Assembly: GCF_036786105.1 (NCBI RefSeq)
Contig: NZ_DAIQRQ010000015.1
Location: 1-64,000 of the forward strand
Length of the DNA stretch: 64,000 nt
Source: Ohtaekwangia sp036786105
GTDB taxonomy: Bacteria > Bacteroidota > Bacteroidia > Cytophagales > Cyclobacteriaceae
Reading direction: 5' to 3'
Each line of letters opens with the position of its first letter. The first letter of the stretch is position 1. Made by a program: the position numbers and the translations under genes. The notes under the pieces were generated by a model. It saw only the letters and a program-made list of their open reading frames with translations. It searched no databases and had not been told where the DNA came from. Positions 45,904 to 54,520 of the stretch are shown piece by piece.

Positions 45904-47373
45904 ATGGTATTATCTTCTGAAAATATTCTGCTGCTGGGGTCTATTCTACTGTTCGTCAGTATTATCACCAGTAAAACATCTTTTCGGTTTGGTATACCGG
46001 CCCTCATTCTCTTTCTTATTGTGGGCATGGTGGCGGGCTCAGATGGATTGGGAGGTATTTACTTCAACGATCCTAAAATTGCAGAGTTCCTCGGTGTAGT
46101 AGCACTTACCTTCATACTTTTCTCCGGCGGGCTCGATACCAAGTGGGAAAGCGTACGCCCGGTCTTGAAAAGCGGTATATCACTCTCCACGGTAGGCGTG
46201 TTGGTCACTGCTACAATTGTTGGCATTTTTTCCTCTTATTTTCTCGATTTCTCTCTGAAAGAAGGACTGCTGCTCGGTGCCATCGTATCCTCTACCGATG
46301 CCGCTGCTGTATTCTCCATTCTTCGCTCGCGCAACATTGGCCTCAAAGGCGTTGTAAGACCGCTCCTCGAATTTGAAAGCGGTAGTAACGATCCCATGGC
46401 GTACTTCTTAACCGTAAGCTTTACACACCTGGTGCTTCATCCGGAAGCCTCCATGATTTCGCTCATACCGAAATTTCTGATTAGCATGCTGCTGGGTACA
46501 GCCTGCGGGTATATTTTCGGAAAGCTGATGATCTTCATTACCAACAAGATTAAACTTGACATTGAAGGACTATATCCGGTACTCATTCTGTCACTGGTGT
46601 TCTTTACATTTTCATTTACCAACTTCATTGGAGGCAACGGATTTCTGGCCGTATATATAGCCGCCATTATCCTTGGCAACAGCAGCTTCATTCATAAAAA
46701 GAGTTTGATGAAGTTCTACGATGGACAGGCCTGGCTCATGCAGATCATTATGTTCATTACGCTGGGACTTCTCGTATATCCCAGCCAGATTGTGCCATTT
46801 ATTGGAAGAGGAGTTCTGGTGGCAGCTGTTCTTATCTTTCTTGCACGACCGGTCGCTGTATTTATATCGCTGGCCAATGCTGATTTAAGCCTGCGCAAAA
46901 AACTTTTTATATCGTGGGTTGGATTGCGGGGAGCTGTGCCGATCGTATTTGCTATGTATCCCCTCATTGAAGGCGCCGAACATGCCAACATGATCTTCAA
47001 TCTTGTATTCTTTATATCGGTATCATCGGTATTGATACAAGGCACCACACTTCCCATCATAGCGAACTGGCTGAAAGTAAGTGTACCGGGAAAGATCAAG
47101 CGTAAATTCCCGCTCGATATAGAAATTAAAGATGATCTGAAAGCCGAGTTGCTGGAACTTGATATTCCGGTCACCTCTCCCGCTGCAGGGAAAGCGGTTG
47201 TAGAACTCGACCTGCCACGTACGGCACTCATTGTATTGATACACCGCGATGGTAAATACCTAACCGTGCGGGGCGATACAGTTATACATCCGAATGATCA
47301 CCTGCTTGTGATGGCGGACAACAAAGACGCTATTCACGACATCCAGGAACGTTTCGGTACTACACATCATTAA
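45904..47373 (+). CDS. CPA1-type potassium(sodium)/proton antiporter with TrkA-C domain
   Basis: A 489-residue protein, called a NhaP2/CvrA-type antiporter by pattern. Twelve to thirteen helices include FSGGLDTKWESV, SSTDAAAVFSILR and FESGSNDPMAYFL (the ND ion-binding pair), and SWVGLRGAVPIVFAMYP. The cytosolic C-terminus (about 385-485) carries a TrkA-C-like regulatory domain (ELDLPRTALIVLIHRDGKYL, DTVIHPNDHLLVMADN). It expels K+ or Na+ in exchange for protons. It follows the transpeptidase gene by 96 nt. Confidence 0.92.
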   Translation: MVLSSENILLLGSILLFVSIITSKTSFRFGIPALILFLIVGMVAGSDGLGGIYFNDPKIAEFLGVVALTFILFSGGLDTKWESVRPVLKSGISLSTVGVLVTATIVGIFSSYFLDFSLKEGLLLGAIVSSTDAAAVFSILRSRNIGLKGVVRPLLEFESGSNDPMAYFLTVSFTHLVLHPEASMISLIPKFLISMLLGTACGYIFGKLMIFITNKIKLDIEGLYPVLILSLVFFTFSFTNFIGGNGFLAVYIAAIILGNSSFIHKKSLMKFYDGQAWLMQIIMFITLGLLVYPSQIVPFIGRGVLVAAVLIFLARPVAVFISLANADLSLRKKLFISWVGLRGAVPIVFAMYPLIEGAEHANMIFNLVFFISVSSVLIQGTTLPIIANWLKVSVPGKIKRKFPLDIEIKDDLKAELLELDIPVTSPAAGKAVVELDLPRTALIVLIHRDGKYLTVRGDTVIHPNDHLLVMADNKDAIHDIQERFGTTHH

Positions 47374-47692
47374 CTATACTTTGCTGTACACAGGATCGAC
47401 TCGTGAATCGATAAAAATAAAACGTTGGTCGCATTCGCGATCGTTATACTCACGCCGATGATCGTTTTACCGTTATGTAATTACTGGAATTGCGAACGGA
47501 GCCACAAACATTTACAACCTCCACACGTATTATACATCTGACATTAAAGATCTCAGCCACGGCAGGAATAGGGTTTCCGTACTACCACCAAAAAACAAGA
47601 AGGGAAATCCGCATTCCTGTCAAGGCTGAACTATGAAATAGCTGCGGTAAAATAATTGCTAGTCGCTAGCTTCCGGCTGCTAGCCCCAATGT
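47374..47692. other. Convergent intergenic region with word-repeat hairpin
   Basis: 319 bases. Only one structure stands out: an imperfect palindrome at 47655-47690 (ATTGCTAGTCGCTAGCTTCC, then GGCTGCTAGCCCCAAT) built from CTAGC words, resembling the site at 37481-37847 in vocabulary. It may be the shared transcription end of the antiporter gene and the 47693 gene. No gene is seen. Confidence 0.5.
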
Positions 47693-48088
47693 TTAACGGC
47701 TAAGACTCAGCAGCCAGGCCTTGGCACTCTCCTCGTTGGTGAAATACTGTCTTACCAATCCCGGAAGTTCTTCAAGGTGAACTTCCTTCATGGCCATAGA
47801 GCCGAAAACATCATCGGGTACTACATAGGCTACATGTTGAATCCCACCGGCGATCATATTCAGATACCAAACCTGTTGAAGATACTCTGTAGCACCTTCG
47901 GGATATACTTCTATCTTCTGAAGATTAATGAGACACTTGCTAAGCTGGTGGCGCAAAATTAATTTATACGCGCGCTCCAGCAATTCCACTAATTCTTCAT
48001 AGGATAGAAATCCCTTGCACGTCAGATGCAGACAATCCACTTTACGATCGTAAACTACCGATCCATATTCAGCGATAAGTGTTTCCAT
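47693..48088 (-). CDS. STAS/SpoIIAA-like small cytosolic protein, function unknown
   Basis: 131 residues from the ATG at 48088 (METLIAEYGSVVYDRK). The pattern of strands and helices (VDCLHLTCKGFLSYEELVEL, KCLINLQKIEV, HVAYVVPDDVFG, ARQYF-like VRQYFTNEESAKAWLL) fits the STAS-like SpoIIAA fold found in many single Bacteroidota proteins. It has no known catalytic residue. It may bind lipid or nucleotide or act as an anti-sigma antagonist-like domain; this is by fold resemblance only. Confidence 0.7.
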   Translation of the reverse strand: METLIAEYGSVVYDRKVDCLHLTCKGFLSYEELVELLERAYKLILRHQLSKCLINLQKIEVYPEGATEYLQQVWYLNMIAGGIQHVAYVVPDDVFGSMAMKEVHLEELPGLVRQYFTNEESAKAWLLSLSR

Positions 48089-48573
48089 TTTATTTAAAGC
48101 CAAATTAATGCGAAAGATATATCTCGTCATCAACAATGCATGTCGGTATATTTTCGGTAAGGCTGTGAATAAATACTAAGAGCCTTGTCCGTAATTTCAC
48201 CGAAGCTTCATAACAAGTCTGGTGAGTCTTAAGACCTATGTTTCGATGGATACAATCTGATGCCGGGCATCTGTTTGACTGCACCTGATTCATTCCGACA
48301 AGGCAGGCACTTCATTCCTTGCCCTGATAAACCGTAACGTATCAAAAGAAATAATCCACATTTTATCGATCCAAATTTTACTTTACAGACCGTTGTGTGG
48401 AAGCTTCTCGGCGTTATTGTTATTCTTGTGATTTTCAGGGCTTTTCGTAGAAAAAAATCACATACAGAATTGATACCAATAGGAACGGACGTACTCTTTA
48501 AAAGAAATTTCATTTTTTTAAGCCCGCCTAATCGCGTTGTTTCGCAACGTCTTTCAACAAACCCCTCTTTGAT
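48089..48573. other. Divergent intergenic region, 485 bp
   Basis: It lies between the STAS-like gene and an L,D-transpeptidase gene. A 60-codon frame at 48395-48577 overlaps the transpeptidase start by ATGA, but shows no conserved-looking protein pattern beyond one hydrophobic run. No clear promoter box, hairpin or repeat is seen. Confidence 0.4.
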
Positions 48574-49356
48574 ATGACATTCTTGATGTACTGGCTTTTA
48601 GCCTTTTATACAACCTCCCCAACTCCAACCACAACTTCTGCTAGACATTCCAATCATGTTACCGTTGTTGCTGACTCTGTGGATCGTGAGAATATTTCAG
48701 CGATCAACCTGGAAGATTCTCTGCATCACCTGTATGAGCAGATCGGGCTTGAACGCTATCATTTATCGTATGAAGCGTTCCGTTACGGCATCATTGGATA
48801 TTATACACTTCGGATGCAAGGTAAACTAAGCGAGAAAAATATACTTTCCATCATTGACTTCACGAAGTCGAGTCGCGAGAAACGATTTTATACCATCGAT
48901 CTTGACAAGCGTACAATTGAATTCTATACCCATGTGAGCCATGGGAAAAATACCGGCGAAGACCTTGCAAAGAGCTTTTCGAATATACCGCACTCCAACC
49001 AAAGCAGTCTTGGATTTTATATTACCGCCGAAACCTACATTGGCAGCAAAGGCTATAGTTTAAAACTGGATGGCCAGGATAAAGGCTATAACGACAAGAT
49101 ACGCGATCGCGCGGTGGTAATGCACGCAGCAGACTATGTAAGTGAATACTGGATCAATCGCTATGGCCGCCTGGGAAGAAGCCAGGGATGCCCTGCTCTT
49201 TCCAACGCAATAGCGAGAGAAGTGATTGATGCCATCAAAGGCCGTACAGCAATCTTTGCATATTATAACGACCCGGCTTACCTCGCTTCTTCACTATATC
49301 TGAATGTGAACCAACTGCTCGACAACATGAGCATGATGGCACGGCATGAAGAATAG
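48574..49356 (+). CDS. Murein L,D-transpeptidase catalytic-domain protein (YkuD_2 type)
   Basis: A 260-residue protein of the YkuD_2 group. The N-terminal hydrophobic segment (MTFLMYWLLAFYTT) acts as a weak signal. The family-like N-part (LEDSLHHLYEQIGLERYHLS, then FRYGIIGYYTL) precedes the catalytic region: FYTHVSHGKNTGEDLAKSFS, GFYITAETYIGSKGYSLKLD, H184 (VVMHAADYVSE) and C206 (GRSQGCPALSNAI). It likely edits or cross-links peptidoglycan. It ends 4 nt before the convergent third transpeptidase gene. Confidence 0.88.
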   Translation: MTFLMYWLLAFYTTSPTPTTTSARHSNHVTVVADSVDRENISAINLEDSLHHLYEQIGLERYHLSYEAFRYGIIGYYTLRMQGKLSEKNILSIIDFTKSSREKRFYTIDLDKRTIEFYTHVSHGKNTGEDLAKSFSNIPHSNQSSLGFYITAETYIGSKGYSLKLDGQDKGYNDKIRDRAVVMHAADYVSEYWINRYGRLGRSQGCPALSNAIAREVIDAIKGRTAIFAYYNDPAYLASSLYLNVNQLLDNMSMMARHEE

Positions 49357-49360
49357 TCTT

Positions 49361-51169
49361 TTACAGTCCTGCTACTGACGATACTTTTTCCGGGAAGAGC
49401 AGCTCAAGCTGTTTCTTATCATGACCGTATATATCTTCCCTGAAGTTCACCACACCTTTATCATCAACCCAGGCGGTATGATATTCTATGTGCACCGGGT
49501 ATTTTTTACGAAGCATTATGGTAGATGATGCACCCGCGTTCATAGCCTTGGCAACATTCTCTTTACCCCAGCCCCGCTGATCGCGTAGCAGGTATTCGGC
49601 GAAACGGGCTGGCTCATCCAGTCGTACACAGCCATGGCTAAGCGCGCGAAAGCTCTTGGTAAACAATCTGTGATTCGGTGTATCGTGCAGGTATATATTC
49701 ATGGTATTAGGCATACCAAACTTCACGAGTCCCAATGAATTATCGGGCCCGGGCTGTTGCACGATGCGATATTTATAGGGATTGATGGATTCGTCTTTCC
49801 AGGATTCGCTGGAAGGATCGATCGTCACTTCATCTTTGAAGAAAGCATAATTTTTCTGAGCATAATACGCTGAATCCTTCCGCAAGCGCGGAATGATCTC
49901 TTCGCGAATAATGCTGGTCGGCACCGTCCATGTAGGGCTGAATACAATATAGCTCACTTCATCCCTGAATATGGGAGTAGGCTTATTGGGAGCGCCCACA
50001 ATAACACGCATGGCAAGCGTTTCTTTTTCGTTCTCCTGAACGCGCAATATATACTCCGGAACGTTTACCATGATATAATTGCCCAGGTAGCGTTCGTCTG
50101 GCAACCAACGGAATCGCTCCATGTTGAGCGCGAGTATATCTGCCTTTTCATGGAATGACTGTCCCAGGAACTTCAGCGTCTTCTCTCCTATAATTCCATC
50201 CGGTTCAAGGCCGTGACGCATCTGAAATAATTTTACTGCCGATACCAATTGAGCATCATACAGCAGCGAGTCAAACAGACCTGAGGTTGAGTCTACAGGC
50301 ATTGCATATACTTTCAGATCTGTAAGCGAAAGTTTTCTGCGGATGTAGGGAATAACCGCGTTGTGATCATCGGGCTTGATCTTGCCTTTAACCGAAAGAT
50401 TTACCGGCATTTCATCTGCTTCCAATTTCTCCAGTGCACGGTAACTTTCGAGTGCCTTCTGCAGTTTTGCATACTGCTCGGCTGCAGGCTGCAGCGTTCT
50501 TACAATGCCTGTTAGTTGCTCAGGCTCACGCATGCCTGCCAGTAACGCTACGTCTACATTCTTTTCCGGTTTGGGATCACGTATCCAAAGTGCATCGCCG
50601 TTGTGGGGTACATTTCGTACGCGACCATCCTGCAAATGCGTGGCAAACAGGAAGAATATCTCAGTCAGTTGTACATCCAGATCAACTACTTCGGCTGCTA
50701 TAGCCGGCTGCGTTTTATATACATCATTAAATTTATCTTCTATTGATGCCAGTGAGTAATCAGTCGGGCGAAGTCCCATCAGGTCTGCCTGTGCCAGCAG
50801 TTTTTTAAGCTCATCGAAAAACAAACCGGGTCCTTTATCGCCAAGCCAGCGGGTTTTATATCCAGTGTTCGTGTAATAATCCATCACTTTTTTCTGGACT
50901 TTCGCGCAAAGCACAGCGTCTTTCTTCCATACGGCAGGTATACCAGAGTGGATCGGACGTATTAATGTATCGAATGCAATATGATTTCCAGCGCGAGCCT
51001 GTTCCGGATTGGTTAGCGAATCAACGGCCGCGATAGTGGTTTTTTGTTCTACCGGTTGCTTTTTAGCAGTATCAACCGGTGTAATATTTTTGCTGCAGGA
51101 AAAGAATACCAGTACCAGTGGTATCCAAAACAAGAGGTTTAAAAGCCTTCCAAAAACACGTTTCATCAT
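49361..51169 (-). CDS. L,D-transpeptidase of YcbB/LdtD type, lipoprotein
   Basis: A 602-residue protein with a lipobox (VFFSCSKN, acylated C25). Order of parts: a long helical scaffold domain (about 85-300, YTNTGYKTRWLGDKGPGLFF), a peptidoglycan-binding domain (about 300-345, AVKLFQMRHGLEPDGIIGEKTL), then the YkuD catalytic domain (about 365-555) with VFSPTWTVPTSIIREEIIP, YLHDTPNHRLF and the catalytic Cys in ALSHGCVRLDEPARF. The architecture is that of beta-lactam-bypass LdtD/YcbB, which makes 3-3 cross-links. It is convergent with, and only 4 nt from, another transpeptidase gene. Confidence 0.92.
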   Translation of the reverse strand: MMKRVFGRLLNLLFWIPLVLVFFSCSKNITPVDTAKKQPVEQKTTIAAVDSLTNPEQARAGNHIAFDTLIRPIHSGIPAVWKKDAVLCAKVQKKVMDYYTNTGYKTRWLGDKGPGLFFDELKKLLAQADLMGLRPTDYSLASIEDKFNDVYKTQPAIAAEVVDLDVQLTEIFFLFATHLQDGRVRNVPHNGDALWIRDPKPEKNVDVALLAGMREPEQLTGIVRTLQPAAEQYAKLQKALESYRALEKLEADEMPVNLSVKGKIKPDDHNAVIPYIRRKLSLTDLKVYAMPVDSTSGLFDSLLYDAQLVSAVKLFQMRHGLEPDGIIGEKTLKFLGQSFHEKADILALNMERFRWLPDERYLGNYIMVNVPEYILRVQENEKETLAMRVIVGAPNKPTPIFRDEVSYIVFSPTWTVPTSIIREEIIPRLRKDSAYYAQKNYAFFKDEVTIDPSSESWKDESINPYKYRIVQQPGPDNSLGLVKFGMPNTMNIYLHDTPNHRLFTKSFRALSHGCVRLDEPARFAEYLLRDQRGWGKENVAKAMNAGASSTIMLRKKYPVHIEYHTAWVDDKGVVNFREDIYGHDKKQLELLFPEKVSSVAGL

Positions 51170-51714
51170 AGTGGTTCTTACAATTCCAGATTTAGAAAAA
51201 ACAGTTCCAACCCATTACGGCTTTCCGGAAGGCTATTGCTGCAGGCTGTGGGCATTGGAGTGTTTCTCCTTCCACAACAAACTTCTGTTAAGTCTTGCCA
51301 GACGGCATCACCTTCACGGTTACGGATAGTATTACAACCTTGGGGCCAGGAAATGGCAGCGTTGAGAGGTGGGTAGCTGCCGAATGTATGATTTAAGCGA
51401 GAAGAAATTGAATTTCTTAAAAGTCTGAATGAATTAACGACTTCCTCCGGCCATTTAACGCAAAGTTATCGCCGTATGTTCACACAACAGTGCAATAATA
51501 AGTTATATATAGCGATAAGATTGTTATTCTTTCATATATAGTGTGCTATATATGATCAAAAAAATGCAGGCAATTGTAACGGATAAAAACTGATACCCGT
51601 ACATATATGATTTACCCAACTCCGGAAACAAGACTTTAATGTATTATCCCTATCACTTTTAAAGTATACCTGTAGAAATGGTTGTACATCTCTTTCTACA
51701 ATTACGGACAATAA
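51170..51714. other. Intergenic region with A/T-rich palindrome, 545 bp
   Basis: It lies between the LdtD-type gene (start side) and the end of the AraC-type gene, so it holds the promoter of the former. The strong A/T-rich palindrome at 51530-51553 is the main structure. A further TTATATATAGCGATAA lies just upstream of it. No gene is seen; short frames lack protein character. Confidence 0.5.
51530..51553. promoter_or_regulatory. Perfect 10-bp-arm palindrome
   Basis: TCATATATAG (51530-51539), spacer TGTG, CTATATATGA (51544-51553). It is 360 bases upstream of the LdtD-type gene and 160 bases past the AraC-type gene stop. It may be an operator for a dimeric regulator or, as RNA, a weak hairpin. 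Confidence 0.4.
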
Positions 51715-52725
51715 TTACGATGCTGCTGATTCTGCCTGATAATGTACCGGTGCTTTTCCCGTCCATCGTTTAAAGGCTCTTGTAAAGGCGCTGAGTTCGT
51801 TGTATCCCAGCATGCCCGAAATTTCCTTCAGCTGGTAACTGCCGGAACGTATATAGTGCACTGCCAGCGATTTACGTACGGCATCCGACAGCTCCAGGTA
51901 TGATGTTCCCTCTTCCTGCAACTTACGCTGCAAGCTGCGGCTGCTGATATGAAAATTTGCCGCTACATCTTCCAGCGAACGTATGCCCAGATATGAATTA
52001 CTCATCAGGTAAGTATATATTCTGCTTTTCAGCGACTGCGCTCCGGGCGTTGCTGATTGTACTTTTGCCAATAATGAGCGTTGCAATTCATGATTCGCCG
52101 AAATGACTGGTTCCTGCCAGTAACGATTGTCAAATTCCAGAACACATACTTTTGCTTTCTTTACCGGGCAACGAAGAACACGTTCATACTCCGCTGCATC
52201 ATTTATCGCAACCAGATATTTAACTGCATTGGGTACAATGCGCTCCAGCAACAATCCATCGAGTTCATGGATGGTAAATACCATCAGGAAGTCTAACATC
52301 TGCCGGAATGTAATCGTGAATTGCTGTTGCTCTCCGGAAGCCGTGGGAACAAACTCGATGGTAAAAGACTTTTTACCACGAGTGATCTCCATGCGGATAA
52401 GATCAGTCACCCGTGTAGCAAGGGAAGCCGCCTGCGTCAGTGCATCGCCAACGGTGGGGCTGGATTTGATGATCTCTCCTACTATACCCAGTGCACTTAA
52501 CTGAAGAGACTCGCCGAAGTGCAGACCGAACAATGGATCTTCACTTAAATGTATAGCTTCTTTCCAAAGTGTTTCAACCTGCTGAGGCTTTATTATAATT
52601 TCTCTATCACGCTTCAGCGCATCCAGGTCAATACCGGTTAAACGGCATAATTGTGCTACCGACAAGCCGCGCTGCGCCGCATACGCCAGTATACTTACTA
52701 CCAAACGTTTTTGCTGTTCTTCCAT
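51715..52725 (-). CDS. AraC family transcriptional regulator with Arabinose_bd-type N-domain
   Basis: A 336-residue regulator. The N-terminal ligand domain (about 20-210; LSEDPLFGLHFGESLQLSALGIVGEIIKSS region) is of the Arabinose_bd type found in OruR/ArgR-like and phospholipid-responsive members. The C-terminal double HTH (about 240-330) has LEDVAANFHISSRSLQRKLQ and LKEISGMLGYNELSAFTRAF with the usual WTGKAPVHY ending. It faces a small membrane-protein gene across 144 bases containing a 21-bp-period direct repeat of AraC operator type, so that gene is its likely target. Confidence 0.93.
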   Translation of the reverse strand: MEEQQKRLVVSILAYAAQRGLSVAQLCRLTGIDLDALKRDREIIIKPQQVETLWKEAIHLSEDPLFGLHFGESLQLSALGIVGEIIKSSPTVGDALTQAASLATRVTDLIRMEITRGKKSFTIEFVPTASGEQQQFTITFRQMLDFLMVFTIHELDGLLLERIVPNAVKYLVAINDAAEYERVLRCPVKKAKVCVLEFDNRYWQEPVISANHELQRSLLAKVQSATPGAQSLKSRIYTYLMSNSYLGIRSLEDVAANFHISSRSLQRKLQEEGTSYLELSDAVRKSLAVHYIRSGSYQLKEISGMLGYNELSAFTRAFKRWTGKAPVHYQAESAAS

Positions 52726-52774
52726 ATATCAAATATAGCTGAGGACGGCATCCTTTGGTTAGATGTAAAGCAAA

Positions 52775-52816
52775 TTGGCGCAAAAGGGTAATGGGTTGGC
52801 GGCTAAAGGTAATGCA
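52775..52816 (+). promoter_or_regulatory. AraC-type tandem operator (two 21-bp half-sites)
   Basis: TTGGCG-n4-AGGGTAATG (52775-52793) is followed exactly 21 bp on by TTGGCG-n4-AAGGTAATG (52796-52814), 15 of 21 positions identical. Two same-direction half-sites two helical turns apart is the araI1-I2 layout used by AraC-family monomers with two HTHs. The downstream half-site ends 18 bp before the TACCTTTG box, the activator position for 52870. Confidence 0.75.
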
Positions 52817-52833
52817 CCCCGGATGATGCTCAA

Positions 52834-52841
52834 TACCTTTG
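52834..52841 (+). promoter_or_regulatory. -7 box for the small membrane-protein gene
   Basis: TACCTTTG fits TAnnTTTG, 28 nt before the ATG at 52870. No good -33 TTTG is present, consistent with dependence on the upstream activator site. Confidence 0.55.
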
Positions 52842-52869
52842 TATCATCAAAACTAAACACATCAACATT

Positions 52870-53265
52870 ATGAAGACATCAGCACATAACTCTCTGTTTA
52901 CATTGAAGAATGTATTACTCATCAATGCCATCAGCTCCGGAGTAACCGGCATAGGTCTTATCGCCATGGCATCGCAGGTTGCTGCGCTCTTTGGCGTAGT
53001 GCAAACACAGGCTTTTATAGAGACCGGAATTTTTCTTGTATTGTTTGCCGCCTTTGTAAGTTATGAGGGCATGCGCAGCCCCATCCGCGTAAAGAACATC
53101 TATGTCATTATAACATTGGATATACTCTGGGTGGTGGGAAGTCTCGCCATTGTACTGCCTCAACTTTTCAACCTGACGGCTATTGGCTACATCGCAATCA
53201 GTGCTGTAGCACTCTGGGTTGCTGCCATGGCGTATCTTCAAATACAGGGAGTGAAACAGGTTTAA
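52870..53265 (+). CDS. Small membrane protein with four helices, probable AraC-regulator target
   Basis: A 131-residue protein with four predicted helices (about 14-35, 45-65, 77-95, 104-125) and short polar ends. Helices carry small residues and few charges (LLINAISSGVTGIGLIAMAS, IETGIFLVLFAAFVSYEG). No family name is recognised with confidence. Its promoter region holds the AraC-type operator and -7 box described above. It might be a permease-like or membrane-stress protein; nothing more can be said. Confidence 0.8.
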   Translation: MKTSAHNSLFTLKNVLLINAISSGVTGIGLIAMASQVAALFGVVQTQAFIETGIFLVLFAAFVSYEGMRSPIRVKNIYVIITLDILWVVGSLAIVLPQLFNLTAIGYIAISAVALWVAAMAYLQIQGVKQV

Positions 53266-53271
53266 AAGTTT

Positions 53272-53334
53272 AAGGTTTAAAGTTTAATGTTCAAGGCTTG
53301 CGTTCCCAACTTTGAACATTTAACCTTAAACCTT
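53272..53334. repeat. Word-repeat inverted repeat, GTTTAAGG vocabulary
   Basis: AAGGTTTAAAGTTTAATGTTCAAGG (53272-53296, quoted in parts elsewhere) and its near reverse complement at 53308-53334 agree at 21 of 24 positions, loop 11. Words of GTTTAA/CTTTGAAC type recur, as at 2967-2990. It follows the small membrane-protein gene by 6 nt, so it could end its transcript. Confidence 0.65.
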
Positions 53335-53422
53335 GAATATTAAATTTGAACCTGAACTTTGCACTCCAGGCTCATGTTATTCTTTATCATTGATTCTGTC
53401 GTTACATGCAGAGAGGTTCGTT

Positions 53423-54442
53423 ATGAAGTTAAAACTTAGTGTCCTCGATCAGACACCTATTCGCAGGGGAAGCACTGCGCAGGAAGCCTTGCAGGAAAGC
53501 ATCAGGCTCGCGCGATTTACCGACTCGTTAGGCTATACGCGCTACTGGTTATCGGAGCATCATAATATAGCAACACTTGCTGGTGCAGCACCGGAAGTGC
53601 TCATTTCCCGGCTGGCGGGTGAAACTAAAAATCTTCGCTTCGGTTCCGGCGGTATTATGCTGCCCAACCACAGCACATTAAAAGTGGCTGAAAACTTTCG
53701 ATTGCTCGAAGCACTATATCCCGGACGCATTGATCTGGGTATAGGGCGCGCTCCCGGTGGTGACAGGCTTACGGCTTCGCTCCTGAATCCAACAAACACG
53801 TTTAGCCCGAAAGACTATATTCAGCAATTGGTTGATCTGAAAGCATTTCTATCGGATGATAAAGAAGCGGGCACGGTTCATGAAAAAGTAACCGCTATAC
53901 CCCGCATTCCAACACAACCCGAACTTTGGATGCTGACCAGCAGCGGAGAGAGTGCCTATATCGCGGCGCATTTCGGAATGGCATTGTCATTCGCGCATTT
54001 CATCAACCCAATAGGTGGCCCGGAAGCGATACAGGCTTATCGCGAACAATTCAAACCGTCAGATCAATTACAGGAACCCCAAGCCAGCGTAGGTATATTT
54101 GTGTTCTGTGGCGAAACAGAAGAAAAAGCAGCACAGGTTCAGGCCGTGATGGACTATCGCCTGCTGAGTATAGAGAAGGGTAAGATCGATGAATCGCCTT
54201 CGTACGAATCCATAAAATCGTATGCTTATTCACGGGAAGAACTGGCGCGTGTGCAATTTAACCGGATGCGTACCATTACCGGCACGCCAGACGTTGTGAA
54301 AGAGCGCCTCAAACAACTGGCCCGCACCTATAACGTAGATGAAATTGTGATCGCTACTTTTGCCGATACCCTCGAAGATCGCTTTCGCTCGTATGAGCTA
54401 TTGGCAGAAATGTTTCTGCTGCCGGCAAATGTTTTTCAATAA
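53423..54442 (+). CDS. Luciferase-like flavin-dependent monooxygenase (MsnO8 type)
   Basis: About 339 residues from the ATG at 53423, which has an AGAGAGG ribosome site 9 nt upstream and starts the conserved LKLSVLDQTPIRRG. The longer frame from 53333 lies inside the repeat and is rejected. Family features: TRYWLSEHHNIATLAGAAPE, VLISRLAGETKNLRFGSGGIMLPNHSTLKVAE, YPGRIDLGIGRAPGGD and ELWMLTSSGESAYIAA. These are FMN-dependent alkanal or alkanesulfonate-type monooxygenases; the substrate is unknown. A bidirectional terminator follows. Confidence 0.92.
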   Translation: MKLKLSVLDQTPIRRGSTAQEALQESIRLARFTDSLGYTRYWLSEHHNIATLAGAAPEVLISRLAGETKNLRFGSGGIMLPNHSTLKVAENFRLLEALYPGRIDLGIGRAPGGDRLTASLLNPTNTFSPKDYIQQLVDLKAFLSDDKEAGTVHEKVTAIPRIPTQPELWMLTSSGESAYIAAHFGMALSFAHFINPIGGPEAIQAYREQFKPSDQLQEPQASVGIFVFCGETEEKAAQVQAVMDYRLLSIEKGKIDESPSYESIKSYAYSREELARVQFNRMRTITGTPDVVKERLKQLARTYNVDEIVIATFADTLEDRFRSYELLAEMFLLPANVFQ

Positions 54443-54475
54443 GATTCTTTTCCTATATACATACCATAAAAAAAA

Positions 54476-54498
54476 CAGGCGCCTTTAGGAGACGCCTG
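54476..54498. terminator. Bidirectional intrinsic terminator
   Basis: CAGGCG (54476-54481) pairs with CGCCTG (54493-54498), with an inner CCT/AGG pairing, preceded by eight A and followed by CTTTATT. It lies between convergent genes (monooxygenase and T9SS nuclease-like gene). Confidence 0.8.
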
Positions 54499-54520
54499 CT
54501 TTATTCAGCTATAGCAGTTA

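Noticed and set aside
48395..48577. 60-codon frame before the YkuD_2 transpeptidase
   Set aside because: The ATGA overlap is suggestive, but the composition looks random past one hydrophobic run, and it starts with GTG without a ribosome site.
52730..52737. TATATTTG on the minus strand as -7 box of the AraC-type gene
   Set aside because: It is only 4 nt from the start codon at 52725, which would leave no leader. It may belong to a shorter start or be chance.
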